A stretch of DNA of 32,832 nt from Pseudomonadota bacterium (GCA_021325365.1 JAJPHF010000091.1:1-32832), one strand, 5' to 3'; positions 1-7,768 are shown, numbered from the stretch's first letter. The notes: generated by a model not told the origin, from the letters alone. Numbers and translations are program-made.

Positions 1-2
1 CC

Positions 3-105
3 TCGTTCTCCCTCTCTGCTAAGGGAGAGGGGGGCAGGGGGGTGAGGTCCGGCCCCTCGTCCCTCCCCCTCTCCCCCTGGGAGAGGGTCGGGGTGAGGGC
101 GCGCC
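3..105 (+). repeat. Pyrimidine/purine palindromic repeat, two units
   Basis: Two CT-rich/GA-rich hairpin units lie next to each other. The second (about 64-105) has arms CCCTCTCCC and GGGAGAGGG around a CCT loop, then the tail TCGGGGTGAGGGC. The first (3-50) is a diverged version. Related copies occur at about 7675-7712, 7862-7945, 9750-9830 and 20763-20802, all with the tail on the same side. The flank after the second unit (GCGCGCCCCGG followed by a CCGGCCGGA-like stretch to about 150) recurs after the copy ending near 7945, so the element is composite. Confidence 0.8.
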
Positions 106-167
106 CCGGTAGCCCAACCGCCCGGCCGGACCGGTTATGACCCGTCGGGGGCGAGCCGCGCCGCGCG

Positions 168-674
168 CTACGGGATGACCGCCATCACGTCGACCTCGAT
201 CAGGCTGTCGGGGTCCGATAGGCTGGCGACCTGGACGGCCGTGCCCGGGACCGGCCGCGGCAGGTAGCGGCGCCGCACCTCGGCGTTCAGGTTCCGGTCG
301 TCGTAGTTGATGTAGTACGTCGTCTGCTTGAAGATGTACTGCAGGTCGCTGCCGAAGTGGCGCAGGCTCGCACGGATGTTCTCGTAGCAGCGCTCGGTCT
401 GCGGGATGATGCCGCCCGGGATCATGTACCACTCGTCGCCGCTAGTCCACACCTTGCCGTCCTCGCCGGCCAGGTAGATGATGTTGCCCACCCGCGCCCC
501 GGCGGCGAAGCGGCGGGGCGGATCGTACTGCAAGATCTCGAAGTCGGGCGACGGCGCGGCCGGCGTCGGCGTCTGGGCGCCCGCCGTTCCCGCGACCAGC
601 GCGCCAAACCCGCCGATGGCCCCACCCAGCAATAGCCGCCGCCGCGCCACGCTTGCCTGCAAGGACCCTAGCAT
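168..674 (-). CDS. Exported RidA/YjgF-family protein lacking the catalytic arginine
   Basis: The 168-aa protein has an N-terminal export signal with an RRR-LLLGG core (residues about 11-34, ending AGA-Q) that looks like a Tat signal. A RidA/YjgF/UK114 domain follows (about 45-168), recognisable by the GNIIYLAG strand and the C-terminal EVDVMAVIP strand. Classical RidA enzymes hydrolyse reactive enamines and imines in the cytoplasm with an Arg in a PAR-S/T motif. Here that segment reads VPGTAVQVA, so Gly replaces Arg, and the protein is exported. A deaminase role is therefore doubtful; a ligand-binding or other Rid-subgroup role is more likely (inference). Start: ATG at 674 with AAGGAG at 681-686, six bases away. 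A -10 element lies at 737-742 on the same strand. Confidence 0.85.
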   Translation of the reverse strand: MLGSLQASVARRRLLLGGAIGGFGALVAGTAGAQTPTPAAPSPDFEILQYDPPRRFAAGARVGNIIYLAGEDGKVWTSGDEWYMIPGGIIPQTERCYENIRASLRHFGSDLQYIFKQTTYYINYDDRNLNAEVRRRYLPRPVPGTAVQVASLSDPDSLIEVDVMAVIP

Positions 675-736
675 CGCCGTCTCCTTTCCCCCTCGCGCTT
701 CACTTGCCGCTCGTCACCCGCGCGCAAGGTGCCGCC

Positions 737-747
737 AGTATAGCGCA
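737..747 (-). promoter_or_regulatory. -10 promoter element for the exported RidA gene
   Basis: On the minus strand the sequence reads TGCGCTATACTGG, with TATACT at 742-737. The core GCTATACTGG is identical to the element upstream of the amidohydrolase at 27729. The predicted transcript starts near 730, giving a leader of about 55 nt containing the AAGGAG ribosome-binding site. No convincing -35 was seen. Confidence 0.5.
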
Positions 748-788
748 GGGCCGCGCCAGCACGACTAGCATCGCCTCCGTCAACTAAA

Positions 789-911
789 GCGGCTCGCCCG
801 CGAGGTGAGCCAGCCAGGGTCTGGTAGGGGCGGGTCTCGTGCCCGCCCGCGGCCCGCAGGCCGCAGCTCCACACCAAACGCCCGCCAAGACCTGGTTGCA
901 AACTGCTACAG
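789..911. repeat. Dispersed TAGGGGC hairpin repeat, copy A
   Basis: This copy contains GGGCGGG-TCTCGTG-CCCGCCC, a 7-bp hairpin after GGTAGGG, preceded by GCGAGGTGAGCCAGCCAG and ending CTGGTTGCAAACTGC. Copies B (11001-11160), C (26782-26930) and D (28805-28918) share parts of this layout. With promoter and leader of the RidA gene, it accounts for most of the 363-bp gap between 675 and 1037. Confidence 0.75.
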
Positions 912-1037
912 GCGCACGGACCCGGAGTATTTTGTCTGAGTAGCACGCCCGCGCGCCCACGGCCGGCGCCGCCTTCGTACACGATCGCCCGGCCGGCCGC
1001 GGGGCCTGGTACCCTGGAGGGGAGGCTACTGGACACC

Positions 1038-1286
1038 ATGTATCCGCTGGGTCGGCGCCGCGTGCCTCGCATCGTGTCGCTGGCGCTCGTCCTGATCCTC
1101 CTCGGGCTGCTACTGGCCCTGGTCAGCCTGTGGCGGCTGCAGCTCGCCGCGGCGGACTCGGACCGGCTGCAGTCCCGGACGCCCCTGACCACGGTCGCCT
1201 GCCCGACGACCCGGCCGGCCCAGCGGGCAACGGCCCCACACGCTCGCGCGGCGCCGCCGTATGCCCTACACTGTAGCAATCAGTAG
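1038..1286 (+). CDS. Possible small single-pass membrane protein
   Basis: The 82-aa reading frame has a basic N-terminus (GRRRVPR), one strongly hydrophobic segment at residues about 12-34 rich in Leu/Val/Ile, then a hydrophilic Ala/Arg/Pro-rich tail. Third positions are mostly G or C through about residue 68, as in neighbouring genes, which supports coding. GGAGG at 1021-1025 is 12 bases from the ATG, longer than usual. The 3' end overlaps the -10-like element of the next gene. No family is recognised. It could also be a chance frame in GC-rich DNA. Confidence 0.4.
   Translation: MYPLGRRRVPRIVSLALVLILLGLLLALVSLWRLQLAAADSDRLQSRTPLTTVACPTTRPAQRATAPHARAAPPYALHCSNQ
1262..1272 (+). promoter_or_regulatory. 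-10-like element upstream of the amidohydrolase/UbiD pair
   Basis: TGCCCTACACTG carries TACACT at 1267-1272, similar to other -10 elements in this window (CTAYAMT). It would give a leader of about 70 nt before the start at 1352. No clear -35 is present, and it overlaps the end of the small frame at 1038-1286. Confidence 0.35.
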
Positions 1287-1351
1287 CGAGGAGCGCGGCG
1301 CGGCTCCACGGCTCGTAGCCCGTTGGGCGCGCGGCGCGCGGGGAGGGCATG

Positions 1352-2464
1352 ATGGCCGAGGCGCGAATCGTCGATGCGGACTCGCACGTCGAGGAATGCG
1401 AGGAATACTGGCGCTATCTCGACCCGCAATACGCGGCGCGTCGCCCGTTCCCCATTGTCGGCGAGAACCGGCCCGAGTTCGCCGGCATGAACGCCTTCTG
1501 GTACGTCGACGGCCAGACCTACCCGCGCCCGACCGGCCGCGGCGTGACGATCTACGCGACCCCCCTCCAGCAGGAGCGCGCGAAGCGCAAGCCGTTCAGC
1601 CTCGGCAGCCAGTCGCTGACCGCCCCGGCCGAGCGCGTACGCGATCTCGACGCGGGCGGCATCGACGCGCAGGTGAACTTCCCGACGATCTTTCTGGACA
1701 CGCTGACCGAGGACCCCGCCTTCGAGGCGGCGCTCATGTCCAGCTACAACTCGTTCACGGCGCAAGCTTGCGCGCAGGCGCCGGAGCGGCTCAAGTGGGC
1801 GGCGGTGATCCCCCTCCGCGACCCCGAGCGCGCCGTCGCCGAGGCCCGCCGCGCCCGCGAGCTGGGCGCCGTCTGCGCGGCCACCACCGCCGGTACGCTC
1901 GGCGACCTGGGGCTCGACCAGGCGGGCCTCGACCCGCTGTGGGCCGAGCTAGAGCGCAGCGGCTTGCCGTTCTGCATCCACTGCGGCTGGTGCAACGACG
2001 GCGTGCGCAAGCCCTTCCACACGAGCTACGGCGCCCATGTGCTCGGCTTCACCGTGCCCGTCCTCATGGCCTTCTACGCCTTCACCGGCGGCGGCATCCT
2101 CGACCGCTTCCCGCGCCTGAAGCTCGGCTTCCTGGAGGCGGGCTGCGAGTGGGTGCCCTACCTCGTGCAGCGCATGGACCACTACTTCGGCTCCGAGAGC
2201 AACAGCGGCCGGCCCGTCCCCCAGCGCCGGGCCAGCGACTACCTGCGGGAGTGCGCCATCTACTTCACCACCGAGGCCGAGGAGCGGTATCTGCCCCAGG
2301 TGCTCGACTTCGTCGGCCAGGACCGTATCATGATCTCAGCCGACATGCCCCATGGCGAGGCGCGCGAGGCGTCGGTGGCCGAGATCCGCGAGCGCACCGA
2401 TCTGACGGAGGCGCAGAAGCGCCAGATTCTCGGCGAGGCGGCCGCCACGTTCTACGGGATCTAA
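1352..2464 (+). CDS. Amidohydrolase family 2 (ACMSD-like) metal-dependent hydrolase/decarboxylase
   Basis: The 370-aa TIM-barrel protein belongs to the amidohydrolase-2 group (COG2159), which includes aminocarboxymuconate-semialdehyde and hydroxybenzoate decarboxylases. The visible metal site is DADSH at residues 8-12 (DxH where the classical form has HxH), H210 in FCIHCGW, E262 in the FLEAGCEW strand and D331 in SADMPH. Two adjacent ATGs exist at 1349 and 1352. GGAGG at 1342-1346 is better spaced for 1352. The UbiD-family gene follows after only 16 bases, so the two are probably co-transcribed and act on related carboxylated substrates (inference). The substrate, and whether it hydrolyses or decarboxylates, cannot be decided. 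Confidence 0.9.
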   Translation: MAEARIVDADSHVEECEEYWRYLDPQYAARRPFPIVGENRPEFAGMNAFWYVDGQTYPRPTGRGVTIYATPLQQERAKRKPFSLGSQSLTAPAERVRDLDAGGIDAQVNFPTIFLDTLTEDPAFEAALMSSYNSFTAQACAQAPERLKWAAVIPLRDPERAVAEARRARELGAVCAATTAGTLGDLGLDQAGLDPLWAELERSGLPFCIHCGWCNDGVRKPFHTSYGAHVLGFTVPVLMAFYAFTGGGILDRFPRLKLGFLEAGCEWVPYLVQRMDHYFGSESNSGRPVPQRRASDYLRECAIYFTTEAEERYLPQVLDFVGQDRIMISADMPHGEAREASVAEIRERTDLTEAQKRQILGEAAATFYGI

Positions 2465-2480
2465 TCAAAGGAGAGCCGGA

Positions 2481-3953
2481 ATGCAGACCGTTGTCGAACC
2501 GCGTACCTCGGGCCGGGCGCACCGCGACCTGCGCGAGTGGCTGGACCGCGTCCGCGCGATCGGGCAGCTCCAGGACGTGCGGGGCGCCGACTGGAACCTG
2601 GAGCTGGGCATCCTCGCCGAGCTGAACGCCAAGCGCCCGGACTCGAAGTGCCTCCTGTTCGACGAGATCCCCGGCTACCCCAAGGGCTATCGCGTCGTGG
2701 CCGGCGCGCTGCTGAACGCGCCGCGACTGGCGGTCGCGCTGAACCTCGACCCGACGCTCAACGACCAGCAGCTCGTGCAGGCGCTCCGCGGCGAGCCGCG
2801 GCGCTGGGAGACGGAGGCCCGCCAGTACGCCGCGGTGGAGGTGCCGGCGGCGCAGGCGCCTGTCCTCCAGAACAAGCAGGAGGGCGAGGCCGTCAACGTG
2901 CTGCGCTTCCCGGCGCCGTTCTGGCACCCCAAGGACGGCGGCCGCTACCTGGGCACCGGCTGCTGCGTCATCACCCGCGACCCCGACAGCGGCCAGGTGA
3001 ACGTGGGCGCCTACCGCGTGATGGTCCACGACGAGAAGACGCTGGCGCTGATGATCTCGCCGGGCAAGCAGGGCTCCATCCACCTCCAGAAGTACCGCGC
3101 GCGCGGCGAGGCCTGCCCCATCGCCATCACCTTTGGCGAGGACCCGCTGCTCATGCTCGTGGCCGGCCTGGAAGTGCCGATGGACATCTGCGAGTACGAC
3201 TACACGGGCGCCGCCAAGCGCCAATCGCTCGACGTCGTCGCCGGCCCGCTCACGGGCCTGCCGATCCCCGCCGACGCCGAGATCGCCATCGAGGGCTTCG
3301 TGCCGCCCGACGACGTGCGCGAGGAGGGGCCGTTCGGCGAGTGGACCGGCTACTACGCCAGCGGCGAGCGCCCGCAGCCGATCATCCAGGTGCGGGCCGC
3401 CTACCACCGCGACGACCCGATCATCCTCGGCTCGCCGCCCAACCGCCCGCCGAACGACTACAGCTACTGGCGCGCGGTCGTCCGCTCGGCGGTCATGCAC
3501 GACGCGGTCGAGCGCGCGGGCGTCCCGGACGTGCGCGGCGTGTGGTGCCACGAGTCGGGCGGCGCGCGCATGCTGACGATCATCTCGATCAAGCAGCGCT
3601 TCGCCGGCCACGCCCGCATGGCCGGCTTCGTCGCGGCGCAGATCCGCGAGGCCGCCTACGCCGGCCGCTACGTGATCGTCGTGGACGACGACATCGACCC
3701 GACGAACACGAACGACGTGCTATGGGCGATGTCCACGCGCAGCGATCCGGCCAGCGACATCGACTTCATCCGCCGCGCCTGGAGCACCGCGCTCGACCCG
3801 ATGGTGCGGCCGGGCTCGGAGGCGATGGTGAACTCGCGCGCCGTGATCGACGCCTGCCGGCCGTTCGAGTGGATGTCCGAGTTCCCGGAGGTCGCCGAGT
3901 CGCCGCCGGAGCTGCAGGAGCAGGTGCGCCAGAAGTGGGCGCACCTGTTCTAA
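2481..3953 (+). CDS. UbiD-family prenylated-FMN-dependent decarboxylase
   Basis: The 490-aa protein has the usual length and motif order of UbiD/Fdc enzymes, which (de)carboxylate aromatic or unsaturated acids with prenylated FMN. The prFMN/metal-binding segment NVGAYR gives N174 and R179. H201 and E238 fit the other metal ligands. EGPFGE at 282-287 supplies the two catalytic glutamates, so the Arg-Glu-Glu triad of Fdc1 is intact and the enzyme is probably active. No UbiX-type flavin prenyltransferase gene is present in this window, so the cofactor must come from elsewhere. AAAGGAG precedes the ATG. It lies 16 bases after the amidohydrolase and is followed by a strong hairpin at 3968-4007. 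The substrate is unknown, and a biosynthetic ubiquinone role is not implied. Confidence 0.93.
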   Translation: MQTVVEPRTSGRAHRDLREWLDRVRAIGQLQDVRGADWNLELGILAELNAKRPDSKCLLFDEIPGYPKGYRVVAGALLNAPRLAVALNLDPTLNDQQLVQALRGEPRRWETEARQYAAVEVPAAQAPVLQNKQEGEAVNVLRFPAPFWHPKDGGRYLGTGCCVITRDPDSGQVNVGAYRVMVHDEKTLALMISPGKQGSIHLQKYRARGEACPIAITFGEDPLLMLVAGLEVPMDICEYDYTGAAKRQSLDVVAGPLTGLPIPADAEIAIEGFVPPDDVREEGPFGEWTGYYASGERPQPIIQVRAAYHRDDPIILGSPPNRPPNDYSYWRAVVRSAVMHDAVERAGVPDVRGVWCHESGGARMLTIISIKQRFAGHARMAGFVAAQIREAAYAGRYVIVVDDDIDPTNTNDVLWAMSTRSDPASDIDFIRRAWSTALDPMVRPGSEAMVNSRAVIDACRPFEWMSEFPEVAESPPELQEQVRQKWAHLF

Positions 3954-3967
3954 TCGGCAACCACGCA

Positions 3968-4007
3968 CAGCGCTGGCCGGGGGCGGCACCGCCCCCGGCC
4001 AGCGCTG
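3968..4007 (+). terminator. Perfect hairpin after the UbiD gene
   Basis: The arms CAGCGCTGGCCGGGGGCGG and its exact complement form a stem of up to 19 bp around a CA loop, 15 bases after the UbiD stop codon. No T-tract follows. It separates the decarboxylase pair from the binding-protein genes downstream. Confidence 0.75.
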
Positions 4008-4038
4008 CTACTTGACCCTGGGGCGCAAGGAGCACGCG

Positions 4039-5220
4039 ATGACCCGCTGGAGCCTGATCCTGACCCTCTGCCTGGCCGCCGCCTGCTCGTCGGTCGCGCC
4101 CGGCGCGGCGCCGCCCCCCAATTCTGCGGGGAGCCAAAGCGCGCCCAGCTCGCCCGCTGCCGTGGCTGCCCCCACGGCCCCGAGCGCCCCGCCCGGCGCG
4201 CCGTCGCTGGCCGGCGACCACGCGACCGGCGCCCCAGCCGCCAGCGGGACGAACCCTTACCTGCCCGCGCCCGGCGAGGCGCCAGTCAACGTGAATGCCG
4301 CCACCTGCGCCGTCACCGGCGGCTTCGTCCAGTTCTACACGGCGCTCGACAATGGCATCTTCCAAAAGTACGGCATGAACGTGCAGCACACGGTGATCCG
4401 CAGCAGCGGCGCGGCGCTCGCGGCGATGACCTCGGGCGAGATCCAGTTCCTCTACTGCGCCGCCGCGGCCGTGATCCCCGGTATGGCCAGCGGGATCGAG
4501 GCGAAGATCGTCGCCGATCCGCTGCAAGGGCTTCCCTACGTCATGATCGCCCGCCCCGACGTACACACGATGACCGACCTGCGCGGCAAATCGCTCGCCA
4601 TTACGCGCCCCGGCGACCTCGACGACCTGGTGTCCCGCCAGGCGCTCGAGCATTTCGGGCTGAAGCCCAACGAGGACGTGCAGCTGCGGCCGATCGGCGG
4701 CAGCCAGCCGGAACGCTACCAGGCGCTGCTCGCGAACATCGTGCAGGGCATCGCGATTACGCCGCCGCTCGACGCCCAGGCCCGCAAGGACGGGATGAAC
4801 GTCATCTACCAGCTTTCCGACCTGAACGTGCCGTTCGTCTACAGTGCCGTGGAGGCGCCCAACCGCGTGATCCGCGAGAACCCGCAGCTCGTCCAGCGGT
4901 TCGTCGCCGCTATCGCCGAGGGTGTGTATTTCACCGAGAAGAACCCCGAGGTCGCTCGCGCCTCCTTGCGCAAGGTGCTCGACCTAGACGACCCCGAGGC
5001 GCTCGACTCGGCCTACGACGCCTACGCCCGCAAGCTGGTGAACCGGCGCATGACCACCGCGTTCGAGGCCGTGAACGACATCATTCAGGAGGCCCGCGCG
5101 GACGGCACCGCCGTAACCGTCTCGGGCGCTGCGGACATCGCGACCAACCAGTTCACCGACGACCTGGAGCGCACGGGCTTCCTCCAGCAGCTCTGGGGCG
5201 CCGAGCTGCCGCCGCGCTAG
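4039..5220 (+). CDS. Solute-binding lipoprotein, NMT1/SsuA-TauA type (first of three)
   Basis: The 393-aa lipoprotein has signal MTRWSLILTLCLAAAC with lipidated Cys16 and an Ala/Pro/Ser linker to about residue 80. A periplasmic binding fold of the nitrate/sulfonate/thiamine-precursor (NMT1/SsuA) type follows, seen in LRGKSLAITRPGDLDD and GLKPNEDVQLRPIGG. Two cysteines (TCAV and LYCAA) are conserved in all three tandem paralogues and could form a disulfide. The start is ATG 4039 with AAGGAG at 4027-4032; a TTG at 4012 lies before this RBS and is unlikely. No permease or ATPase gene is adjacent. The ligand is unknown. Uptake of the substrate of the nearby amidohydrolase/UbiD pair is a guess from position. 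Confidence 0.9.
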   Translation: MTRWSLILTLCLAAACSSVAPGAAPPPNSAGSQSAPSSPAAVAAPTAPSAPPGAPSLAGDHATGAPAASGTNPYLPAPGEAPVNVNAATCAVTGGFVQFYTALDNGIFQKYGMNVQHTVIRSSGAALAAMTSGEIQFLYCAAAAVIPGMASGIEAKIVADPLQGLPYVMIARPDVHTMTDLRGKSLAITRPGDLDDLVSRQALEHFGLKPNEDVQLRPIGGSQPERYQALLANIVQGIAITPPLDAQARKDGMNVIYQLSDLNVPFVYSAVEAPNRVIRENPQLVQRFVAAIAEGVYFTEKNPEVARASLRKVLDLDDPEALDSAYDAYARKLVNRRMTTAFEAVNDIIQEARADGTAVTVSGAADIATNQFTDDLERTGFLQQLWGAELPPR

Positions 5221-5244
5221 CTCAGGAGACAAGGAGAGCGGCCC

Positions 5245-6384
5245 ATGACTCGCTGGAGCATCGTCGTAACGCTGTGTCTGGCCATCGCCTGCTCGTCCGG
5301 GGCCACTGGCGGTAGCGCGCCGACCGGCGCCTCCGGCGCCGCTCAGGCCACGGCCGCGCCCACGGCCGCCAGCGCGCCAACCGCCGGCACCAGCGCGCCG
5401 GCCGCGAGCGACGCCAACCCCTACCTGGCGCAGCCGGGCCAGCCGCTGACTCCCGTCAAAGTGGCGACCTGCGCGGTCAGCGGCGGCTTCATCCAGCTCT
5501 ACACGGCGATCGAAGCCAAGCTGTTCGAGAAGTACGGCATGCAGGTCGAGCTAACGAACATCAGCGGCAGCGGCCCGGCACTCGCCGCCATGACCTCGGG
5601 CGACATCCACTTCCTGTACTGCGCCGCCGACGCCACGATCCCGGGCATGGCCAGCGGCGCCGAGGTGAAGCTGGTTGCCGACCCGCTGCTCGGCCTGCCC
5701 TACGTGCTCATCACCCGGCCCGACGTGAAGACCGTCCAGGACCTCAAGGGGAAGTCCCTGGGCGTCGCGCGCGTCGGCGACCTCTCCGACCGGCTCAGCC
5801 GCCTGATGGTCGAGAAGTTCGGGCTGCGGCCGAATGAGGACGTGGACATCCGGCCGATCGGCGGCAGCCAGCCCGAGCGCTACCAGGGGCTCTTGGCCGG
5901 CGTCGTCGGCGGCATCATCATCACCCCGCCGCTCGAAGTGCAGGCGCGCAAGGATGGCCTGAACGTCGTCTACGAGCTGTCCGACATGAACCTGCCGTTC
6001 ATCTACAGCGCCGTTCACGCGCCGAACACGTTGATCCGCGACAACCCGCAGCTCGTCCAGCGCTTCGTGGCCGCCATGGCCGACGCGGTCTACTTCACCG
6101 AGAAGAACCCCGACGTGGCGCGGGCGGCCCTCCAGAAGGTGCTCAAACTGGACGATCCGGAGTCGCTGGACTCCGCCTATAACGCCTATGCCAAGAAGCT
6201 CGTCAACCGGCGCATGACGATCCCGCTGAGCACCGTGAACGACGCGATCAACGACGCGCGCGAGCAGGGCACGCAGGTGACGGTCAGCGGCCCGGAAGCG
6301 ATCGCCACCAACCAGTTCGTGGACGAGCTAGACCGCAACGGCTTCCTGCAACAGCTCTGGGACGGCGAGCTGCCCCCCAAGTAA
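5245..6384 (+). CDS. Solute-binding lipoprotein, NMT1/SsuA-TauA type (second of three)
   Basis: The 379-aa paralogue of the preceding protein has lipobox LAIAC with Cys16, an Ala/Thr/Pro linker, and the same core motifs: TCAVSGGF, FLYCAADATIPGMASG, LKGKSLGVARVGDLSDR, IRPIGGSQPERYQ and the C-terminal GFLQQLWDGELPPK. By eye well over half of the mature residues match the first copy, so the two arose by duplication. It starts 24 bases after the previous stop with AAGGAG at 5231-5236, implying co-transcription. Sequence differs most in the linker and in the C-terminal helix. Ligand specificity may have diverged, but this cannot be read here. Confidence 0.9.
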   Translation: MTRWSIVVTLCLAIACSSGATGGSAPTGASGAAQATAAPTAASAPTAGTSAPAASDANPYLAQPGQPLTPVKVATCAVSGGFIQLYTAIEAKLFEKYGMQVELTNISGSGPALAAMTSGDIHFLYCAADATIPGMASGAEVKLVADPLLGLPYVLITRPDVKTVQDLKGKSLGVARVGDLSDRLSRLMVEKFGLRPNEDVDIRPIGGSQPERYQGLLAGVVGGIIITPPLEVQARKDGLNVVYELSDMNLPFIYSAVHAPNTLIRDNPQLVQRFVAAMADAVYFTEKNPDVARAALQKVLKLDDPESLDSAYNAYAKKLVNRRMTIPLSTVNDAINDAREQGTQVTVSGPEAIATNQFVDELDRNGFLQQLWDGELPPK

Positions 6385-6418
6385 TCGTCGGCCCCACCGC
6401 GGTTGTCGCGGGCGTTGA

Positions 6419-6471
6419 GCCATGAGGTAGGCCAGGGGCTCGTCCCCTGCCATGGAGAGTAGGCCATGAGG
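6419..6471 (+). mobile_element. Hairpin repeat inserted at a start codon, flanked by a 9-bp direct repeat
   Basis: GCCATGAGG occurs at 6419-6427 and again at 6463-6471, the second copy containing the start codon of the third binding-protein gene. Between them lies a hairpin element with CAGGGG-CTCGT-CCCCTG. Related elements occur at about 7735-7768 (GGCGGGGG-CTCGT-CCCCCGCC) and 23588-23620 (GGCAGGGG-CTCGT-CCCCTGCC). The layout resembles a MITE-like insertion with target duplication. The upstream ATG-AGG copy runs straight into TAG, and GGAGAG inside the element serves as the ribosome-binding site. Confidence 0.5.
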
Positions 6472-7602
6472 CACCTATGCTTGACGCTGCTGCTGGCGCT
6501 GGCCGCGGCCTGCACGGCCGGCGCGCCCAGTGCGCCGCCGCCCCAGTCCGCCAGCGCTGGCACCAGCCAGAGCGCGCCTAGCCCCGGCGCCGCCCCCACA
6601 GCGGGGGCGGCCACCAGCCCACCGGCGGCCAGCGCCAACCCCTACCAGGCGCCGCCCGGCCAGGCGCCGATCAACGTCAAGGCGGCCACCTGCGCCGTCT
6701 CGGGCGGGTTCGTCCACCTCTACACGGCAGTCGATGCCGGCCTCTTCCAGCAGTACGGGCTGAACGTCGAGCACGTCAGCATCTCCGGCAGCGGGCCGTC
6801 GCTGGCCGCGATGAGTGCGGGCGAAATCCAGTTCCTCTATTGCGCCGCCGAGGCTACGATTCCGGGGCTGGCCAGCGGCTCCGACGCGCGGATCGTCGGC
6901 TCGCCGCTGCTCGGGCTGCCCTACGTGCTCCTCGCCAGCGCCGACGTGCAGTCGGTCCCCGACCTGCGCGGCAAGACGATCGCCGTCAGCCGTCCGGGCC
7001 AGCTCAACGACCGCCTCGCGCGCATGACCGTCGAGAAGTTCGGGCTGAAGCCGAACGAGGACGTGGAGATCCGGCCCATCGGCGGCGGCCAGCCGGAGGG
7101 CTTCCAGGCGCTGGTCGCCGGCGTCGCCCAGGCGACCCCCGTGACCCCGCCGCTGGACGCTGAGGGGCGGAAGTACGAGCTGCACGTGATCTACGACATG
7201 AACAACCTCGGCCTGCCGTTCGTCTACAGCGCGGTCCACGCGCCCAACAACCTGATCCGCGACAACCCGCAGCTCGTCCAGAAGTTTGTGGCGGCCATCG
7301 CCGACGCCGTGTACTACACCGAGAAGAATCCGGACGCCGCGCGCGCGGCATTGCGGAAGGTCCTCGACCTGCAGGACGAGGACGCGCTGAACTCGGCCTA
7401 CGACGCCTACGCCAAGAAGTTCGTCAACCGACGGCTCACGACCCCGCTGGACGCCGTACAAGGCACCATCGACTACGCCCGCGAGCAGGGCACCCAGGTC
7501 GTGAAGAACGCCGACGACATTGTGACCAACCAGTTCGCCGACGACCTGGACCGCTCCGGCTTCCTCCAGCAGCTCTGGGGCGCCGAGCTGCCCCCGAAGT
7601 GA
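6466..7602 (+). CDS. Solute-binding lipoprotein, NMT1/SsuA-TauA type (third of three)
   Basis: The 378-aa third paralogue has signal MRHLCLTLLLALAAAC with Cys16, an Ala/Pro/Ser linker and the same binding fold. TCAVSGGF, FLYCAAEATIPG, LRGKTIAVSRPGQLNDR, IRPIGGGQPEGFQ and GFLQQLWGAELPPK are all present. It differs from the others in the region VAQATPVTPPLDAEGRKYEL, which may alter binding. The ATG overlaps the downstream copy of a 9-bp direct repeat that flanks a hairpin element, and GGAGAG about 8 bases upstream appears to come from that element. It is followed by repeat-filled DNA and not by transporter genes. Confidence 0.9.
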   Translation: MRHLCLTLLLALAAACTAGAPSAPPPQSASAGTSQSAPSPGAAPTAGAATSPPAASANPYQAPPGQAPINVKAATCAVSGGFVHLYTAVDAGLFQQYGLNVEHVSISGSGPSLAAMSAGEIQFLYCAAEATIPGLASGSDARIVGSPLLGLPYVLLASADVQSVPDLRGKTIAVSRPGQLNDRLARMTVEKFGLKPNEDVEIRPIGGGQPEGFQALVAGVAQATPVTPPLDAEGRKYELHVIYDMNNLGLPFVYSAVHAPNNLIRDNPQLVQKFVAAIADAVYYTEKNPDAARAALRKVLDLQDEDALNSAYDAYAKKFVNRRLTTPLDAVQGTIDYAREQGTQVVKNADDIVTNQFADDLDRSGFLQQLWGAELPPK

Positions 7603-7670
7603 CCCCTCCGGTCCTCGTCTCGCGCGCCCGCGGCGGCATCCACGAGTGATACCGAATCCGGGGTGGCGTT

Positions 7671-7712
7671 CCCTTACTCCCTCTCCTTCTGGGAGAGGGT
7701 CGGGGTGAGGGC
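7671..7712 (+). repeat. Pyrimidine/purine palindromic repeat
   Basis: CCCTCTCCTTCTGGGAGAGGG followed by TCGGGGTGAGGGC is a copy of the element at 64-105. It is preceded by GAATCCGGGGTGGCG, and a similar lead-in (GAATCCGGCGACGGC) precedes the copy at 7862. The repeated unit is therefore about 60 bp long. Confidence 0.75.
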
Positions 7713-7734
7713 CCGCCTCCTATGACCAGCCAAT

Positions 7735-7768
7735 AAGGTAGGGCGGGGGCTCGTCCCCCGCCGCCCGG
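7735..7768. repeat. Short CTCGT-loop hairpin repeat
   Basis: AAGGTAGGGCGGGGGCTCGT with the complementary arm CCCCCGCC forms an 8-bp stem with a CTCGT loop. Relative to the copy at 23593, an A-T pair in the stem is replaced by G-C, so base pairing is kept. This copy lies in the 521-bp noncoding stretch between 7603 and 8123, which holds only repeats and a weak promoter candidate. Confidence 0.7.
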
